This document shows positions 26,446 to 36,414 of a stretch of 64,000 bases of DNA, in pieces. The notes under the pieces were generated by a model. The model was not told the origin of the DNA, searched no databases, and worked only from the letters and a program-made list of their open reading frames with translations. The number at the start of each line of letters is the position of its first letter. Position 1 is the stretch's first letter. The stretch comes from JAHEFU01 sp041395205 (GTDB taxonomy: Bacteria > 4484-113 > JAFGCY01). The DNA is taken from NCBI GenBank assembly GCA_041395205.1, contig JAWLAZ010000002.1:434001-498000 (forward strand). The letters are read 5' to 3'. The translations under genes and the position numbers were made by a program.

Positions 26446-28724
26446 GCCCAGCCCGCGCTGAGCTGTGACTGCATCTCCGCTGCATCATTGGTCGGTGCAT
26501 TGCATGATCCCTTGCGGCAGACGAAGGCCGTGGGCTTCTCCTCCCACTGGGCCTTGCCCTGCAGCACGGGCTGCAGCCCGAGCATCTGCTCGTCAGGCCC
26601 CGCGGCCGGGACATGCATCGTCAGCACGAAGCTGCGACCACCGCTGCGGGCCAGGCTGAGCAGCTCCTGCGTGGCGGGATCAGCGGGATCACCGGCGATC
26701 ACCACCTCATAGAACGGACCGTTGGACAAGAGCGCGGCATCCAGCCAGTTGGCCATTTCCAGACCGTTGGCATAACGGTTGCCGGACTGCGGATCATCAA
26801 CGAAGTTGCCGAGCTGGGAATGGTATGCAGCGAGGTCGCTCTCGACAGTGGCGAAGTATTCCGTGTTGCCGGTCAGGGCAGCCTCGCGCAGCAGGCCCTT
26901 CAGCATCTGGCTGATGCCGCAGGGTTCCACGGTGTCGTAGATCTCGATGCGGCGGCCCAGCGGCTGCTCCACGAAGTCCGGCGTCATGTACCAGACGGCA
27001 TCCTCAGCCCGGAAGTGCTCGTTGGCAAAGCTCAGGGCCTCGCTCCCGAGCTGCAGTGCGGCACTGTCGCCGCTGGCAACATACAGGTCGAACAGGCCGT
27101 TGGCCAGATTGGCATAGTCATCCAGCAGGGCATCGCCGACAGGCTCGTGTCCGGTGCTGGCGCGGTGGAAGGCCCCGCTGGGCTGGCCCTGCACATGTGC
27201 GGAGCTGATGTAGTCGCGGATGCCTTCCGCAGCCTGCAGGTACTGCTCGTCGCCATAGGCGGCATAGGCCTGGGCGAAGGCACTCAGCGTCAGGCCGTTC
27301 CAGGATGTGACGATCTTCCTGTCCAGCGTCGGTGCAACGCGCTTTGCCCGGTAGTCGCGGATCTGCTGGCGGTATTTGTCGAACAGCGCGTCCACTGCCT
27401 CGCGGCTCAGGCCGCTGGCCTCCATCACCTTCTCGGGCTTCGCCCGGCGGCTGAGCACCGTCACATTGGCGATCTTGCCGTGGAAGTCGGCGAAGTTGCC
27501 CTCCTCCGTGATCCCGAACATGCTGTTCAGGGCCGCGCCGTCCTGCTCTCCGGCGATCTCGATCATCTCGGCCGGGGTGAAGCAGTAGAAGCTGCCTTCC
27601 ACACCACCGCTGTCGGCGTCGAAGCTGGAGTAGAAGCCGCCCTGCTCATCCCGCATCTCACGCAGCATGAAGTCCAGCGTGTCCTTAGCGATGAAGCGGT
27701 AGTCGTCGTTGTCAAACAGTTCACCGGCCTCGATGTAGAGGCTGGCCAGCTGCGCATTGTCATACAGCAGCTTCTCGAAGTGCGGCACGGTCCAGCTGTC
27801 GTCAACCACATAGCGGTGGAAGCCGCCGCCGATGTGGTCATACAGCCCGCCGCGCATCATCTCGTCAAGTGTCTTCACGAGCATGCGCCGGGCATCCTCG
27901 TCACCGGTCTTGCGGTAGTAATGCATCAGGAATAGCCAGCGCACCGGCGTCGGGAACTTCTGCGGGCTGACGAAGCCGCCCCAGGTCTCATCGAACAGCG
28001 GCACGGCGGTGTCCACGATCTCGTCCAGCAGAGCCTGGTCAATCTCCCCGGCCGGTCCCGTCTCGGGCAGAGTTGCCACGTAGCTCGCCACCATGTCACT
28101 CTGGTTGAGCAGCTCCTCACGGTTCTCCTCCCAGACCTGGACCACGCGCTCGGTCAGCGCCATGAACTCGGCCTTCGGGCGGTAGGTGGAGCCTGTCACC
28201 GGCTTCAGCGCGGGAGTCAGGAACATGTTGAGCGGCCAGCCGCTTTCGCCGGACAGGCCCACGAGCGCGGGCTGGTAGGTGGCATCGATGTCAGGACGCT
28301 CCTCGCGGTCCACCTTGATGCAGACAAAGTGCTCGTTCAGGTAGTCCGCGATCTCCTGGTCCTCGAAGACCTCCTCCTCCATCACATGGCACCAGTGACA
28401 GGAGCTGTAGCCCACCGACAGGAAGATCAGCTTGTTCTCGGCGATGGCACGCTGCAGGGCCTCATCCTTCCAGGGGTACCAGTCCACCGGGTTTTCCACA
28501 TGCTGCTGCAGATAGAGCGAGGTTTCCCCCTGCAGATGGTTCTTCGCCCCGGCGGCATCAGCCCCCTGCTGCTCCGTGTTTTCCATGGTCGGATCCGCTT
28601 CACTACCATTGCCGGTATCGCTGTCGCCGGAACCTGGACAGGCGCTGAGCGCCAGGCAGGCCAGCACTGCGACAAGCGCCAGCAGGCGAGCGGGAAGGTA
28701 TGCGATGGATGTGAAGCGGTTCAT
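26439..28724 (-). CDS. Thioredoxin-domain (DUF255/YyaL-type) lipoprotein
   Basis: The 761-residue protein belongs to the DUF255 family (spermatogenesis-associated protein 20/YyaL): a thioredoxin-like domain followed by a long alpha/alpha-barrel region. The signature NPVDWYPWKDEALQRA and the active-site-like SSCHWCHVMEEE are near residues 80-115, followed by VDREERPDID and GWPLNMFLTP. Unlike cytoplasmic relatives it has a lipoprotein signal (LACLALSAC, Cys29), so it should sit outside the cytoplasmic membrane. Reaction unknown for the family. Confidence 0.88.
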   Translation of the reverse strand: MNRFTSIAYLPARLLALVAVLACLALSACPGSGDSDTGNGSEADPTMENTEQQGADAAGAKNHLQGETSLYLQQHVENPVDWYPWKDEALQRAIAENKLIFLSVGYSSCHWCHVMEEEVFEDQEIADYLNEHFVCIKVDREERPDIDATYQPALVGLSGESGWPLNMFLTPALKPVTGSTYRPKAEFMALTERVVQVWEENREELLNQSDMVASYVATLPETGPAGEIDQALLDEIVDTAVPLFDETWGGFVSPQKFPTPVRWLFLMHYYRKTGDEDARRMLVKTLDEMMRGGLYDHIGGGFHRYVVDDSWTVPHFEKLLYDNAQLASLYIEAGELFDNDDYRFIAKDTLDFMLREMRDEQGGFYSSFDADSGGVEGSFYCFTPAEMIEIAGEQDGAALNSMFGITEEGNFADFHGKIANVTVLSRRAKPEKVMEASGLSREAVDALFDKYRQQIRDYRAKRVAPTLDRKIVTSWNGLTLSAFAQAYAAYGDEQYLQAAEGIRDYISSAHVQGQPSGAFHRASTGHEPVGDALLDDYANLANGLFDLYVASGDSAALQLGSEALSFANEHFRAEDAVWYMTPDFVEQPLGRRIEIYDTVEPCGISQMLKGLLREAALTGNTEYFATVESDLAAYHSQLGNFVDDPQSGNRYANGLEMANWLDAALLSNGPFYEVVIAGDPADPATQELLSLARSGGRSFVLTMHVPAAGPDEQMLGLQPVLQGKAQWEEKPTAFVCRKGSCNAPTNDAAEMQSQLSAGWAH

Positions 28725-28867
28725 GACAGTCCTGCGGCCCTGTAGGGAGAATAAGCGTCAGGCCAGATCCGGCCTGAGCGCCAGTTTAGCATGTGACCCT
28801 CCGCACACCTTACATGTTCATCTTAGGCCTGCCGGACAGCGGCGCAGCGCCTGAAGCAAGGCGTGCA

Positions 28868-29803
28868 TCAGATCCCCGCCCCTGCACTGAAACGGCTGGT
28901 CCGCGGATCATGCTGCAGCACGCGGCTGCCCGCCGGCACTGAATGCGTCAGCCAGACATTGCCGCCGATCACACTCCCGCTGCCGATCTCCACCGCTCCG
29001 AGGATCGTCGCTCCGCTGTAGACGGTGACGTCGTCACCGAGCTGCGGATGCCGGCGCAGGCCCCGCACGGCACGGCCACGCTCATCCAGCGGAATGCTGC
29101 GCGCTCCGAGCGTCACGCCCTGGTAGATCCGCGCATTCCTGCCGATCACGGCGGTCTCGCCGATCACGAGACCGGTGCCATGGTCGATGCAGCAGGCTTC
29201 GGCGATGCTGGCAGCCGGGTGGATGTCGATCCCGGTGGCACGCTGGGCCAGCCAGGCCAGCATGCGTGGCAGCAGCGGCACGCCCTGCGACTCCAGCTGA
29301 TGTGCCACACGGTGGTGCAGCAGGGCCTCCAGTCCGGGGCTCGCCAGCTGCACCTCCAGCAGGCTGCGGCTGGAGGGATCGCCATCATGGATCGCCCTGG
29401 CATCGGTCTGCAGCAGCCTGCGCAGTTCCGGCAGTGACTCGCAGAACCGCTCAAGCTGGCTGGTGATCTCCGCTTCCACTTCGTCCTGTGCGCGTGCCGG
29501 ATCCTCTGCAACATAGGCATGCCGCAGCTCCAGCCCGAGCTGGCTCAGGCTGAGCCGCAGCTGGCCCTGCAGGCTGTGGCGGCTGCCGTCCGTGCTTGAC
29601 AGCTCCGGGATCAGCACGCTGCGCAGGCCGCGTATGATACTCTCCAGCTCTTCGAGCGCCGGCAGTCGCTGCACACGCCTGGCCGCGGGTTGCCCGGCAC
29701 TGCCCAGGCTGGCCTGGATGCCGCTGACAGCCGCGCTAATCAGGCCCGCCAGACGCTGCCCGTTGCCGATCTCAATGCTGTACTGCGACAACTGCTTCTG
29801 CAT
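28868..29803 (-). CDS. cysE: Serine O-acetyltransferase
   Basis: The enzyme makes O-acetyl-L-serine, the substrate of CysK. The 311-residue protein has an alpha-helical N-terminal half and a C-terminal left-handed beta-helix with the hexapeptide pattern: GIDIHPAASIAEACCIDHG, GLVIGETAVIGRNARIYQG and DDVTVYSGATILGAVEIGSG. Start ATG 29803 is chosen because GGGAGG lies 7 nt upstream; it overlaps the end of cysK by 32 nt, so the two are translationally coupled. The frame is open to 29833. Confidence 0.93.
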   Translation of the reverse strand: MQKQLSQYSIEIGNGQRLAGLISAAVSGIQASLGSAGQPAARRVQRLPALEELESIIRGLRSVLIPELSSTDGSRHSLQGQLRLSLSQLGLELRHAYVAEDPARAQDEVEAEITSQLERFCESLPELRRLLQTDARAIHDGDPSSRSLLEVQLASPGLEALLHHRVAHQLESQGVPLLPRMLAWLAQRATGIDIHPAASIAEACCIDHGTGLVIGETAVIGRNARIYQGVTLGARSIPLDERGRAVRGLRRHPQLGDDVTVYSGATILGAVEIGSGSVIGGNVWLTHSVPAGSRVLQHDPRTSRFSAGAGI

Positions 29804-30749
29804 TGCCAGCCTCCCTGTTCTCCGGCTGTTCATAGAGCCAGGTACTCAGATAGCGCTCCCCATAGCTCGGAATGACAACCACGATCCGCTTGCCGCTGTT
29901 CTCCGGGCGCGATGCAATCCGTACAGCCGCCGCCACCGCGGCTCCTGCGGAAATCCCGACGAGGATGCCCTCCTCGCGCGCCATGCGCCTGGCAAACTCG
30001 CCCGCTTCCTCAGTTGTCACCTGTTCGATACCGTCGATGATCCCGGTGTTCAGCACACCCGGCACGAAGCCTGCCCCGATGCCCTGCAGCTTGTGCGGGC
30101 CGGGTTTGCCACCACTCAGCACGGGGCTGTCTGCGGGTTCCACCGCAATCGTGCGCAGCGCCGGGTTGCGCAGCTTCAGCACTTCGCTCACCCCGGTGAT
30201 CGTGCCGCCGGTGCCGACCCCTGCCACGAAGTAGTCCAGCCGGCCTCCGCTGTCCGCCCAGATCTCTTCCGCCGTGCTGCGGCGATGGACCTCCGGGTTG
30301 GCGGGATTGTCAAACTGCCGCATCAGCAGGTAGCGCGGATCACCGGCTGCCAGCTCCGCCGCCTTCGCAATCGCCCCGGGCATGCCTTTCTCCCCCGGAG
30401 TGAGGATCAGCTCAGCCCCGAAGGCGGCCAGCAGGCGGCGGCGCTCGATGCTCATTGTCTCCGGCATCGTCAGCACGAGCTTCAGCCCGCGCGCTGCCGC
30501 GACCATCGCGAGTGCAATGCCGGTGTTGCCACTGGTGGCTTCCAGCAGGATCGTTTCCGGTCCGATCAGGCCCTGGGAGAAAGCGCTGTCAACCATGGCC
30601 AGGCCGATGCGGTCCTTGACACTGGCTCCCGGATTCTGGAATTCCAGCTTGGCAATGATCTCCGCAGCGCCTGCGGGGGCAATGCGCTGCAGGCGCACGA
30701 GCGGGGTCCGGCCGATGAGTTGCGTGATGTTGTCGTGAATGCGTTCCAT
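29772..30749 (-). CDS. cysK: Cysteine synthase (O-acetylserine sulfhydrylase)
   Basis: CysK condenses O-acetylserine and sulfide to cysteine using PLP. The 325-residue protein shows the PLP-Lys motif NPGASVKDRIG (Lys45 region), the substrate loop EATSGNTGIALA, and the phosphate-binding GVGTGGTITGVSE. CAGGAG precedes the ATG. The gene is first in the cysK-cysE operon and has a leader of about 230 nt with a cysteine-rich reading frame and hairpins, indicating attenuation control. Confidence 0.95.
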   Translation of the reverse strand: MERIHDNITQLIGRTPLVRLQRIAPAGAAEIIAKLEFQNPGASVKDRIGLAMVDSAFSQGLIGPETILLEATSGNTGIALAMVAAARGLKLVLTMPETMSIERRRLLAAFGAELILTPGEKGMPGAIAKAAELAAGDPRYLLMRQFDNPANPEVHRRSTAEEIWADSGGRLDYFVAGVGTGGTITGVSEVLKLRNPALRTIAVEPADSPVLSGGKPGPHKLQGIGAGFVPGVLNTGIIDGIEQVTTEEAGEFARRMAREEGILVGISAGAAVAAAVRIASRPENSGKRIVVVIPSYGERYLSTWLYEQPENREAGNAEAVVAVQH

Positions 30750-30981
30750 GTTCTGCTCCTGTGTGGGCGGCCGCCGTGCATACGCGCACGGAAGCCAGGT
30801 GGTGAGGTTGATGTCTTGTTCAGTCGCTGCCTGTCCCGTCTCTGCGGGACCGGTGGTCTATTCCGGATTCAGGAGCAGTGTCGACATCGCCCGGAGCAGT
30901 GACAGCATGTATGCGCGCAGCAGGCTGCGGCCGGGGGCCGGTGCTGGCGGAATGCTGTCTGGGAGAATGCCATGCGGATCA
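30750..30981 (-). promoter_or_regulatory. Structured leader of the cysK-cysE mRNA, probable cysteine attenuator
   Basis: From the predicted start near 30981 to the cysK ATG, the leader holds in order the Cys-rich short reading frame (30973-30869), a hairpin of 8 bp with one mismatch (30853-30830; GTCCCG paired with CGGGAC), and a second 6-bp hairpin (30791-30774; CCGTGC paired with GCACGG). The second hairpin is next to a GGCGGCCGCC palindrome and about 13 nt before the Shine-Dalgarno. There is no U-run, so control is more likely at translation or by Rho than by an intrinsic terminator. Confidence 0.55.
30869..30973 (-). CDS. Cysteine-rich leader peptide of cysK (34 residues)
   Basis: I read this frame codon by codon: ATG 30973 to TGA 30869-30871, 34 residues ending in CCAHTCCHCSGRCRHCS. 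Seven of the last 17 codons are Cys (five TGC, two TGT). The start lies 14 nt after a TATACT -10 box, so the mRNA has at most a few bases before it and no Shine-Dalgarno. Placement upstream of cysK and followed by hairpins matches leader-peptide attenuators; polycysteine uORFs acting this way are known in mycobacteria. Function here is inferred; the peptide itself is probably not needed. Confidence 0.55.
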   Translation of the reverse strand: MAFSQTAFRQHRPPAAACCAHTCCHCSGRCRHCS

Positions 30982-30987
30982 ATACCG

Positions 30988-30993
30988 AGTATA
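30988..30993 (-). promoter_or_regulatory. -10 box of the cysK-cysE promoter
   Basis: TATACT on the minus strand, 14 nt before the leader-peptide ATG. No strong -35 hexamer is visible. Confidence 0.5.
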
Positions 30994-31036
30994 GCGCGGG
31001 ATTAATCTTCAGCTTTCAGGAAAATACCGGGACGCG

Positions 31037-31441
31037 TCAGTCCTTGTCCCAGTTCTTGAGCATGCGCATCGCGTCGTCAATCAGTTCAGGGTTGCCGAGC
31101 GCACGCGGGTTCTTGAGCACGCTGATCAGCAGGCGGATGGAATCACGCAGCGCGTACTGCTGCTTCTCGATGCGCGCCAGGTCGTGGTGGATGTTGGCGG
31201 GGTTGTCGGTACACCTGCCCCAGTAGCTGACCAGATCCTCCAGCGGGGGGTTGGGAGCAAAGCTCTTCTCCAGGACTTCGACCGCCGCCTTGTCCCGGGC
31301 CGCCACCATCTGCATCTGATACTTCGAGCCCCCGGTGCTTCCCGCGATGTCCTCATCGCTAAGCGGTTTGACGGCCCGGCATTTGTTGCAGATCGGCGCT
31401 GCATCCACATTCGAGTAATTACATTTAGCGCACTGCCACAT
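31037..31441 (-). CDS. RanBP2-type zinc-finger protein
   Basis: The 134-residue protein begins with a RanBP2-type zinc ribbon: WQCAKCNYSNVDAAPICNKC shows the W-x-C-x2-C, central Asn and C-x2-C layout. The rest is alpha-helical (RDKAAVEVLEKSF, ARIEKQQYALRDSIRLLISVL), with no further motif I recognise. An AGGTGAG precedes the ATG. It follows hspR on the same strand after 140 nt and may belong to the heat-shock unit. RanBP2 fingers usually bind ssRNA or ubiquitin in eukaryotes; the role in this bacterium is unknown. Confidence 0.7.
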   Translation of the reverse strand: MWQCAKCNYSNVDAAPICNKCRAVKPLSDEDIAGSTGGSKYQMQMVAARDKAAVEVLEKSFAPNPPLEDLVSYWGRCTDNPANIHHDLARIEKQQYALRDSIRLLISVLKNPRALGNPELIDDAMRMLKNWDKD

Positions 31442-31454
31442 AAACTCACCTGGT

Positions 31455-31471
31455 GGATGGCCAGGCCATCC
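31455..31471. repeat. Inverted repeat upstream of the zinc-finger gene
   Basis: GGATGGCC-A-GGCCATCC is a perfect 8-bp inverted repeat ending 14 nt before the start codon. It could be an operator or an mRNA hairpin affecting translation. Confidence 0.4.
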
Positions 31472-31581
31472 GTTTTAAGTACTAAATGAGAATACAAAAA
31501 TCCGCCCGAGCTTTCCATACCGTAAGTACATTTTCCCCGGATTTGATTGATTTAGCTGGTGGATTCGGTGGTTTTGCAGTG

Positions 31582-32025
31582 TCAGTCGCGGCGGATCCGC
31601 AGCATATCGTCATCGTCGAGCTCGATCATCAGAGCATCCGCCACTCTGTGAACGCGTGCCAGCCCCGCGCTGCCCGTTGGCACGAGCCCCGGTTCATCGC
31701 CCCGGATATAGGACTCAAAGCGGCTGCGCGTATGCTCGTCCATGTGCTTGAACATCTCATTTATGAGGGTGATCAGGCCCTCCTGGCGAGTACGCATGCG
31801 CAGGATGATCTCAACTCCGGCGAGGTTCACACCCATGTCGCGCGTCAGGGAGCTGATCGCCTTGAGGCGGGCCACGTCATTCTCGGAAAAGCGCCGCGTG
31901 CCGCCGGCACTGCGCTTGGGGTTGACGAGACCCAGCTTCTCATACTGGCGGATGGTCTGGTCATGCAGGCCCGTCAGCTGGGCCACGATCCCGATTGAGT
32001 ACACTCCGCGCTCACGCTGGTCCAT
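31582..32025 (-). CDS. hspR: MerR-family heat-shock repressor HspR
   Basis: HspR represses dnaK operons, with DnaK as co-repressor, in Actinobacteria and some other phyla. The 147-residue protein has an N-terminal MerR helix-turn-helix (YSIGIVAQLTGLHDQTIRQYEKLGL) with the wing GGTRRFSENDVARL, then a short coiled-coil region. GAGGTGA precedes the ATG, 8 nt after dnaJ. By analogy it should repress its own operon, but I found no clear CTTGAGT-N7-ACTCAAG site upstream of dnaK. Confidence 0.9.
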   Translation of the reverse strand: MDQRERGVYSIGIVAQLTGLHDQTIRQYEKLGLVNPKRSAGGTRRFSENDVARLKAISSLTRDMGVNLAGVEIILRMRTRQEGLITLINEMFKHMDEHTRSRFESYIRGDEPGLVPTGSAGLARVHRVADALMIELDDDDMLRIRRD

Positions 32026-32033
32026 GCTTCACC

Positions 32034-33008
32034 TCAGCTCCAGCGACCCAGCCGCGGATTCTGCTGCGTCAGATTTGAGAACTCGCGCAGAAGCTCCCGT
32101 CCGCGCATCCCGATCTCCTTCGGGACCACTATCTCCAGGCGCACGATCTGGTCCCCGCGCCCGGTGCCGCGCAGATGCGGGAAGCCCTTGCCGCGCAGGC
32201 GCATCTCACTGCCGCCCTGTGAGCCGGCGGGGATGGTCATCTGCACCTTGCCGGTCATCGTCGGCACTTCGATCCTGCCACCCAGCGCGGCCTCCTCAAA
32301 GGTGATGGGCACGTCCAGATAGATGTTGTCACCGCGCCGTTCGAAGTATGCATGCGGCTGGATCCTTACGTTCACATGCAGGTCCCCCGGCGGCCCGCCA
32401 TTCACTCCCGGCTCGCCCTTGCCATGCAGCTTGACCCGTCCGCCGTCCTCGATCCCGCCCGGAATCGTGACTTCCAGTTCCTTGCCTTCGGCATCGCGCA
32501 GCCGCACCTTCTTGCCGAGATAGGCGTCGCCGAAGCTGATCGACAGCTCGCTTTGCATGTCGCGGCCACGGCGGCTGTACTGCTCACGGTGCTGGCCGCC
32601 GAAGGGGCTGCCGCTCCAGCTGCGCTCGGTGCCGAAGCCCTGGCGGAACATCTGCTCGAAGATGTCCTGCATGTTGCCGGCATCGCCGGATGTCGTATAG
32701 GTGTAGCCGCGGCCGGCACCCGGTCCGCCACCGCCGAAGATGTCGCCATATTCAGCACCCGCCGGGCCTCCGCCGCGCACACCGCGCTCGAAGTTCTCAT
32801 GCCCGACCTGGTCGTAGATCTCTCGCTGCTGCTTGTCCATCAGTACGTCATAGGCGCGCTGCACTTCCTTGAAGCGATCCTCGGCACTGCTGTCTCCGGG
32901 ATTCACGTCCGGGTGGTACTTGCGCGCAAGCTTACGGTAGGCCTTCTTGATCTCGGCCTCCTCCGCGCCTCGCTTCACACCCAGCACGCTGTAGAAATCC
33001 CTTGCCAT
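32034..33008 (-). CDS. dnaJ: DnaJ/CbpA-type J-domain co-chaperone without zinc finger
   Basis: The 324-residue protein has a J domain (DFYSVLGV..., catalytic HPD in KYHPDVNPGD), a Gly-rich linker, and two C-terminal substrate-binding subdomains. The CxxCxGxG zinc-finger repeats of classical DnaJ are absent, so it is type II (CbpA-like). It stimulates the ATPase of DnaK. ATG 33008 is chosen because AGGACAGGAC lies just upstream; the frame is open to 33029. Confidence 0.92.
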   Translation of the reverse strand: MARDFYSVLGVKRGAEEAEIKKAYRKLARKYHPDVNPGDSSAEDRFKEVQRAYDVLMDKQQREIYDQVGHENFERGVRGGGPAGAEYGDIFGGGGPGAGRGYTYTTSGDAGNMQDIFEQMFRQGFGTERSWSGSPFGGQHREQYSRRGRDMQSELSISFGDAYLGKKVRLRDAEGKELEVTIPGGIEDGGRVKLHGKGEPGVNGGPPGDLHVNVRIQPHAYFERRGDNIYLDVPITFEEAALGGRIEVPTMTGKVQMTIPAGSQGGSEMRLRGKGFPHLRGTGRGDQIVRLEIVVPKEIGMRGRELLREFSNLTQQNPRLGRWS

Positions 33009-33077
33009 TGTCCTGTCCTGGTACGGCATATCCCTGTCCGTCCACTTAGATTACATTACTGCCCCCCGGCAGATCAC

Positions 33078-33680
33078 TCAGCTCGGCCGCAGCACCTGTA
33101 CCATGGCCGGCTTCAGTACGCTTTCGCCGAGGCGGTAGCCCTCAACGAACACCTGGCCCACGGTCTCCTCCGTGACATCCGCGCTGTCCTCCACGCTCAG
33201 CGGCTGGTGCAGCTCGCTGTCGAAGGGCACGCCGCTCTCACTGATCTTCGTGATGCCATGCCTGTGGAAGGCGTTGTCAATGATGCGCATCGTGCTGCGC
33301 ATGCCGTCGAGCAGCGGGTTCTCCCCGTCCGCCGTGCCGCTGAAGCCGGCCGTGGCCTGAGCCAGGCCGTCCAGCGCGGGGAACAGATCCCCCAGCAGGG
33401 ATTCCACGGCATTGCGCCGTGCGGTCTCCATGTCCTTCATATGCCGCTTGCGCATGTTCTGGATGTCGGCCTCGCGACGCAGCAGCATGTCCTGCAGTTC
33501 CGCCGCCTTCTGGGCCCAGACCAGCTCCGGGCTGTCCTCTGTCCCAGCTTCCGTGGCAACATCCTGCCCATCCTCCGTGGCCGCCGCAGTCTCGGGCAGA
33601 TCCTCCTCCGCGTGTGCCCGGCGGTCAATCACCACCGGTTCCTGCGGATCCTGCTGCTCACTGTACTCGTTCTTGCTCAC
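33078..33680 (-). CDS. grpE: Nucleotide exchange factor GrpE
   Basis: GrpE releases ADP from DnaK. The 200-residue protein has a disordered acidic N-terminus, a long coiled coil (about residues 60-105, LLRREADIQNMRKRHMKD) and the C-terminal beta domain with PFDSELHQPLSV and GYRLGESVLKPAMVQVL. The start is GTG 33680 with GAGGAG upstream. It sits in the dnaK operon after a strong intercistronic hairpin. Confidence 0.94.
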   Translation of the reverse strand: MSKNEYSEQQDPQEPVVIDRRAHAEEDLPETAAATEDGQDVATEAGTEDSPELVWAQKAAELQDMLLRREADIQNMRKRHMKDMETARRNAVESLLGDLFPALDGLAQATAGFSGTADGENPLLDGMRSTMRIIDNAFHRHGITKISESGVPFDSELHQPLSVEDSADVTEETVGQVFVEGYRLGESVLKPAMVQVLRPS

Positions 33681-33699
33681 GTCTTGCTCCTCTTGTGAC

Positions 33700-33729
33700 G
33701 CGGGGAGGGAACCACGGCACCCTCCCCGC
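33700..33729 (-). other. Intercistronic hairpin between hsp20 and grpE
   Basis: A perfect 10-bp stem (GCGGGGAGGG with CCCTCCCCGC) encloses a 10-nt loop, about 20 nt before the grpE start. There is no U-run, so it is unlikely to be a terminator. It may block 3' exonuclease or lower downstream expression so that hsp20 and dnaK exceed grpE. Confidence 0.5.
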
Positions 33730-33762
33730 TACCTATCGCAGTCTCAGTTTCCGCGCGGTCGG

Positions 33763-34206
33763 TCAGCTGATCTCGACCTTGCGCGGCCTGGCCTCCTCGG
33801 CCTTCGGAATGCTGATGCTCAGCATCCCGTCGCTGTAGCTGGCCTTCACGCCCTCGCTGTCAACGTTCTTCGGCAGGCGGAAGCTGCGGGAGAAGCTGCC
33901 GTAGCTGCGCTCCACGAAGTGCCAGTTCTCGCCTTCCTTCTTCTCCTCCATGCGACGCTCGCCGGAGATGAAGAGCACGTTGTTCTCGACCTGGACCTCG
34001 ATGTCCGAGGACTTCAGCCCGGGCAGCTCAACCAGCACGCTGAACTGCTGCTCGTCTTCCTTGACGTCGACGCTCGGTGACCAGACGCTGCCGCTGGGGC
34101 GCGTCTCCACCGGCATCATCTCGCCGAAGAAGCGCTCGAACATGCGGTCGATCTCAGTTCCGTTCCAGTTGCCGGACGGACGACGGGTAACGATCTTGGT
34201 GGTCAT
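33763..34206 (-). CDS. hsp20: Hsp20/alpha-crystallin family small heat-shock protein
   Basis: The 147-residue protein has the alpha-crystallin domain (about residues 45-140), including VSVDV-type start SVDVKEDEQQFSVLVELPGLK, the ISGERR motif and GSFSRSFRLP, with a C-terminal SIPK segment. It is an ATP-independent holdase. AAGGAGG lies before the ATG. It is inserted between dnaK and grpE. Confidence 0.94.
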   Translation of the reverse strand: MTTKIVTRRPSGNWNGTEIDRMFERFFGEMMPVETRPSGSVWSPSVDVKEDEQQFSVLVELPGLKSSDIEVQVENNVLFISGERRMEEKKEGENWHFVERSYGSFSRSFRLPKNVDSEGVKASYSDGMLSISIPKAEEARPRKVEIS

Positions 34207-34260
34207 ATACTGCCTCCTTCTTGCGACTTGCTATTTCCGGCCCATCCCGGGCCCATGCTT

Positions 34261-34274
34261 CCCGCTGACGCGGG
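34261..34274 (-). other. Short hairpin just after dnaK
   Basis: CCCGC-TGAC-GCGGG lies 1-2 nt past the dnaK stop. It is a 5-bp stem without a U-run, possibly an mRNA end-protection element. Confidence 0.3.
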
Positions 34275-34275
34275 C

Positions 34276-36114
<1,839 letters not shown>

Positions 36115-36414
36115 TGTTAGCTCCTCGCTTGTTCTTGATTACCGGGCCAAGCCCAATTGCTGACCCAGCAGATCTGAGTCCCATGATTCAGGGCCCACAG
36201 GGCCTGTAACTACTACTACCTGAACTGTAACGCTAATATTTCGCTTTGTCAAGTTGATCTTAGCGTCAATCACTCAGATAATAGCAATCACTTCACTCAT
36301 ATATCGCCTGTTTGGACGGCTTATCGCAGTTTCGTGTTTCAATTTTGCTGAGATTTCGCTGGAAACCGGGTCGCAGGTCAGGCCCGGAAGCGGAGCATCT
36401 ATGTAAAGGAGAAC
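36115..36414. promoter_or_regulatory. Divergent control region dnaK / NosL-like gene
   Basis: This 300-nt region has no gene. On the minus strand TTGACA (36247-36252), a 17-nt spacer and TACAGT (36224-36229) form a good sigma-70-type promoter for dnaK with a leader of about 105 nt. Two direct repeats CAATCACT (36267-36274, 36285-36292) lie just upstream of the -35. In the leader there are hairpins GGCCC-TGT-GGGCC (about 36191-36203) and an imperfect CTGAGT/ATTCAG repeat. No CIRCE element and no clear HspR box are present. Confidence 0.55.

Noticed and set aside
36115..36414. CIRCE or HspR (CTTGAGT-N7-ACTCAAG) operator upstream of dnaK
   Set aside because: I looked on both strands and found only an imperfect CTGAGT/ATTCAG pair inside the leader, too weak to call.
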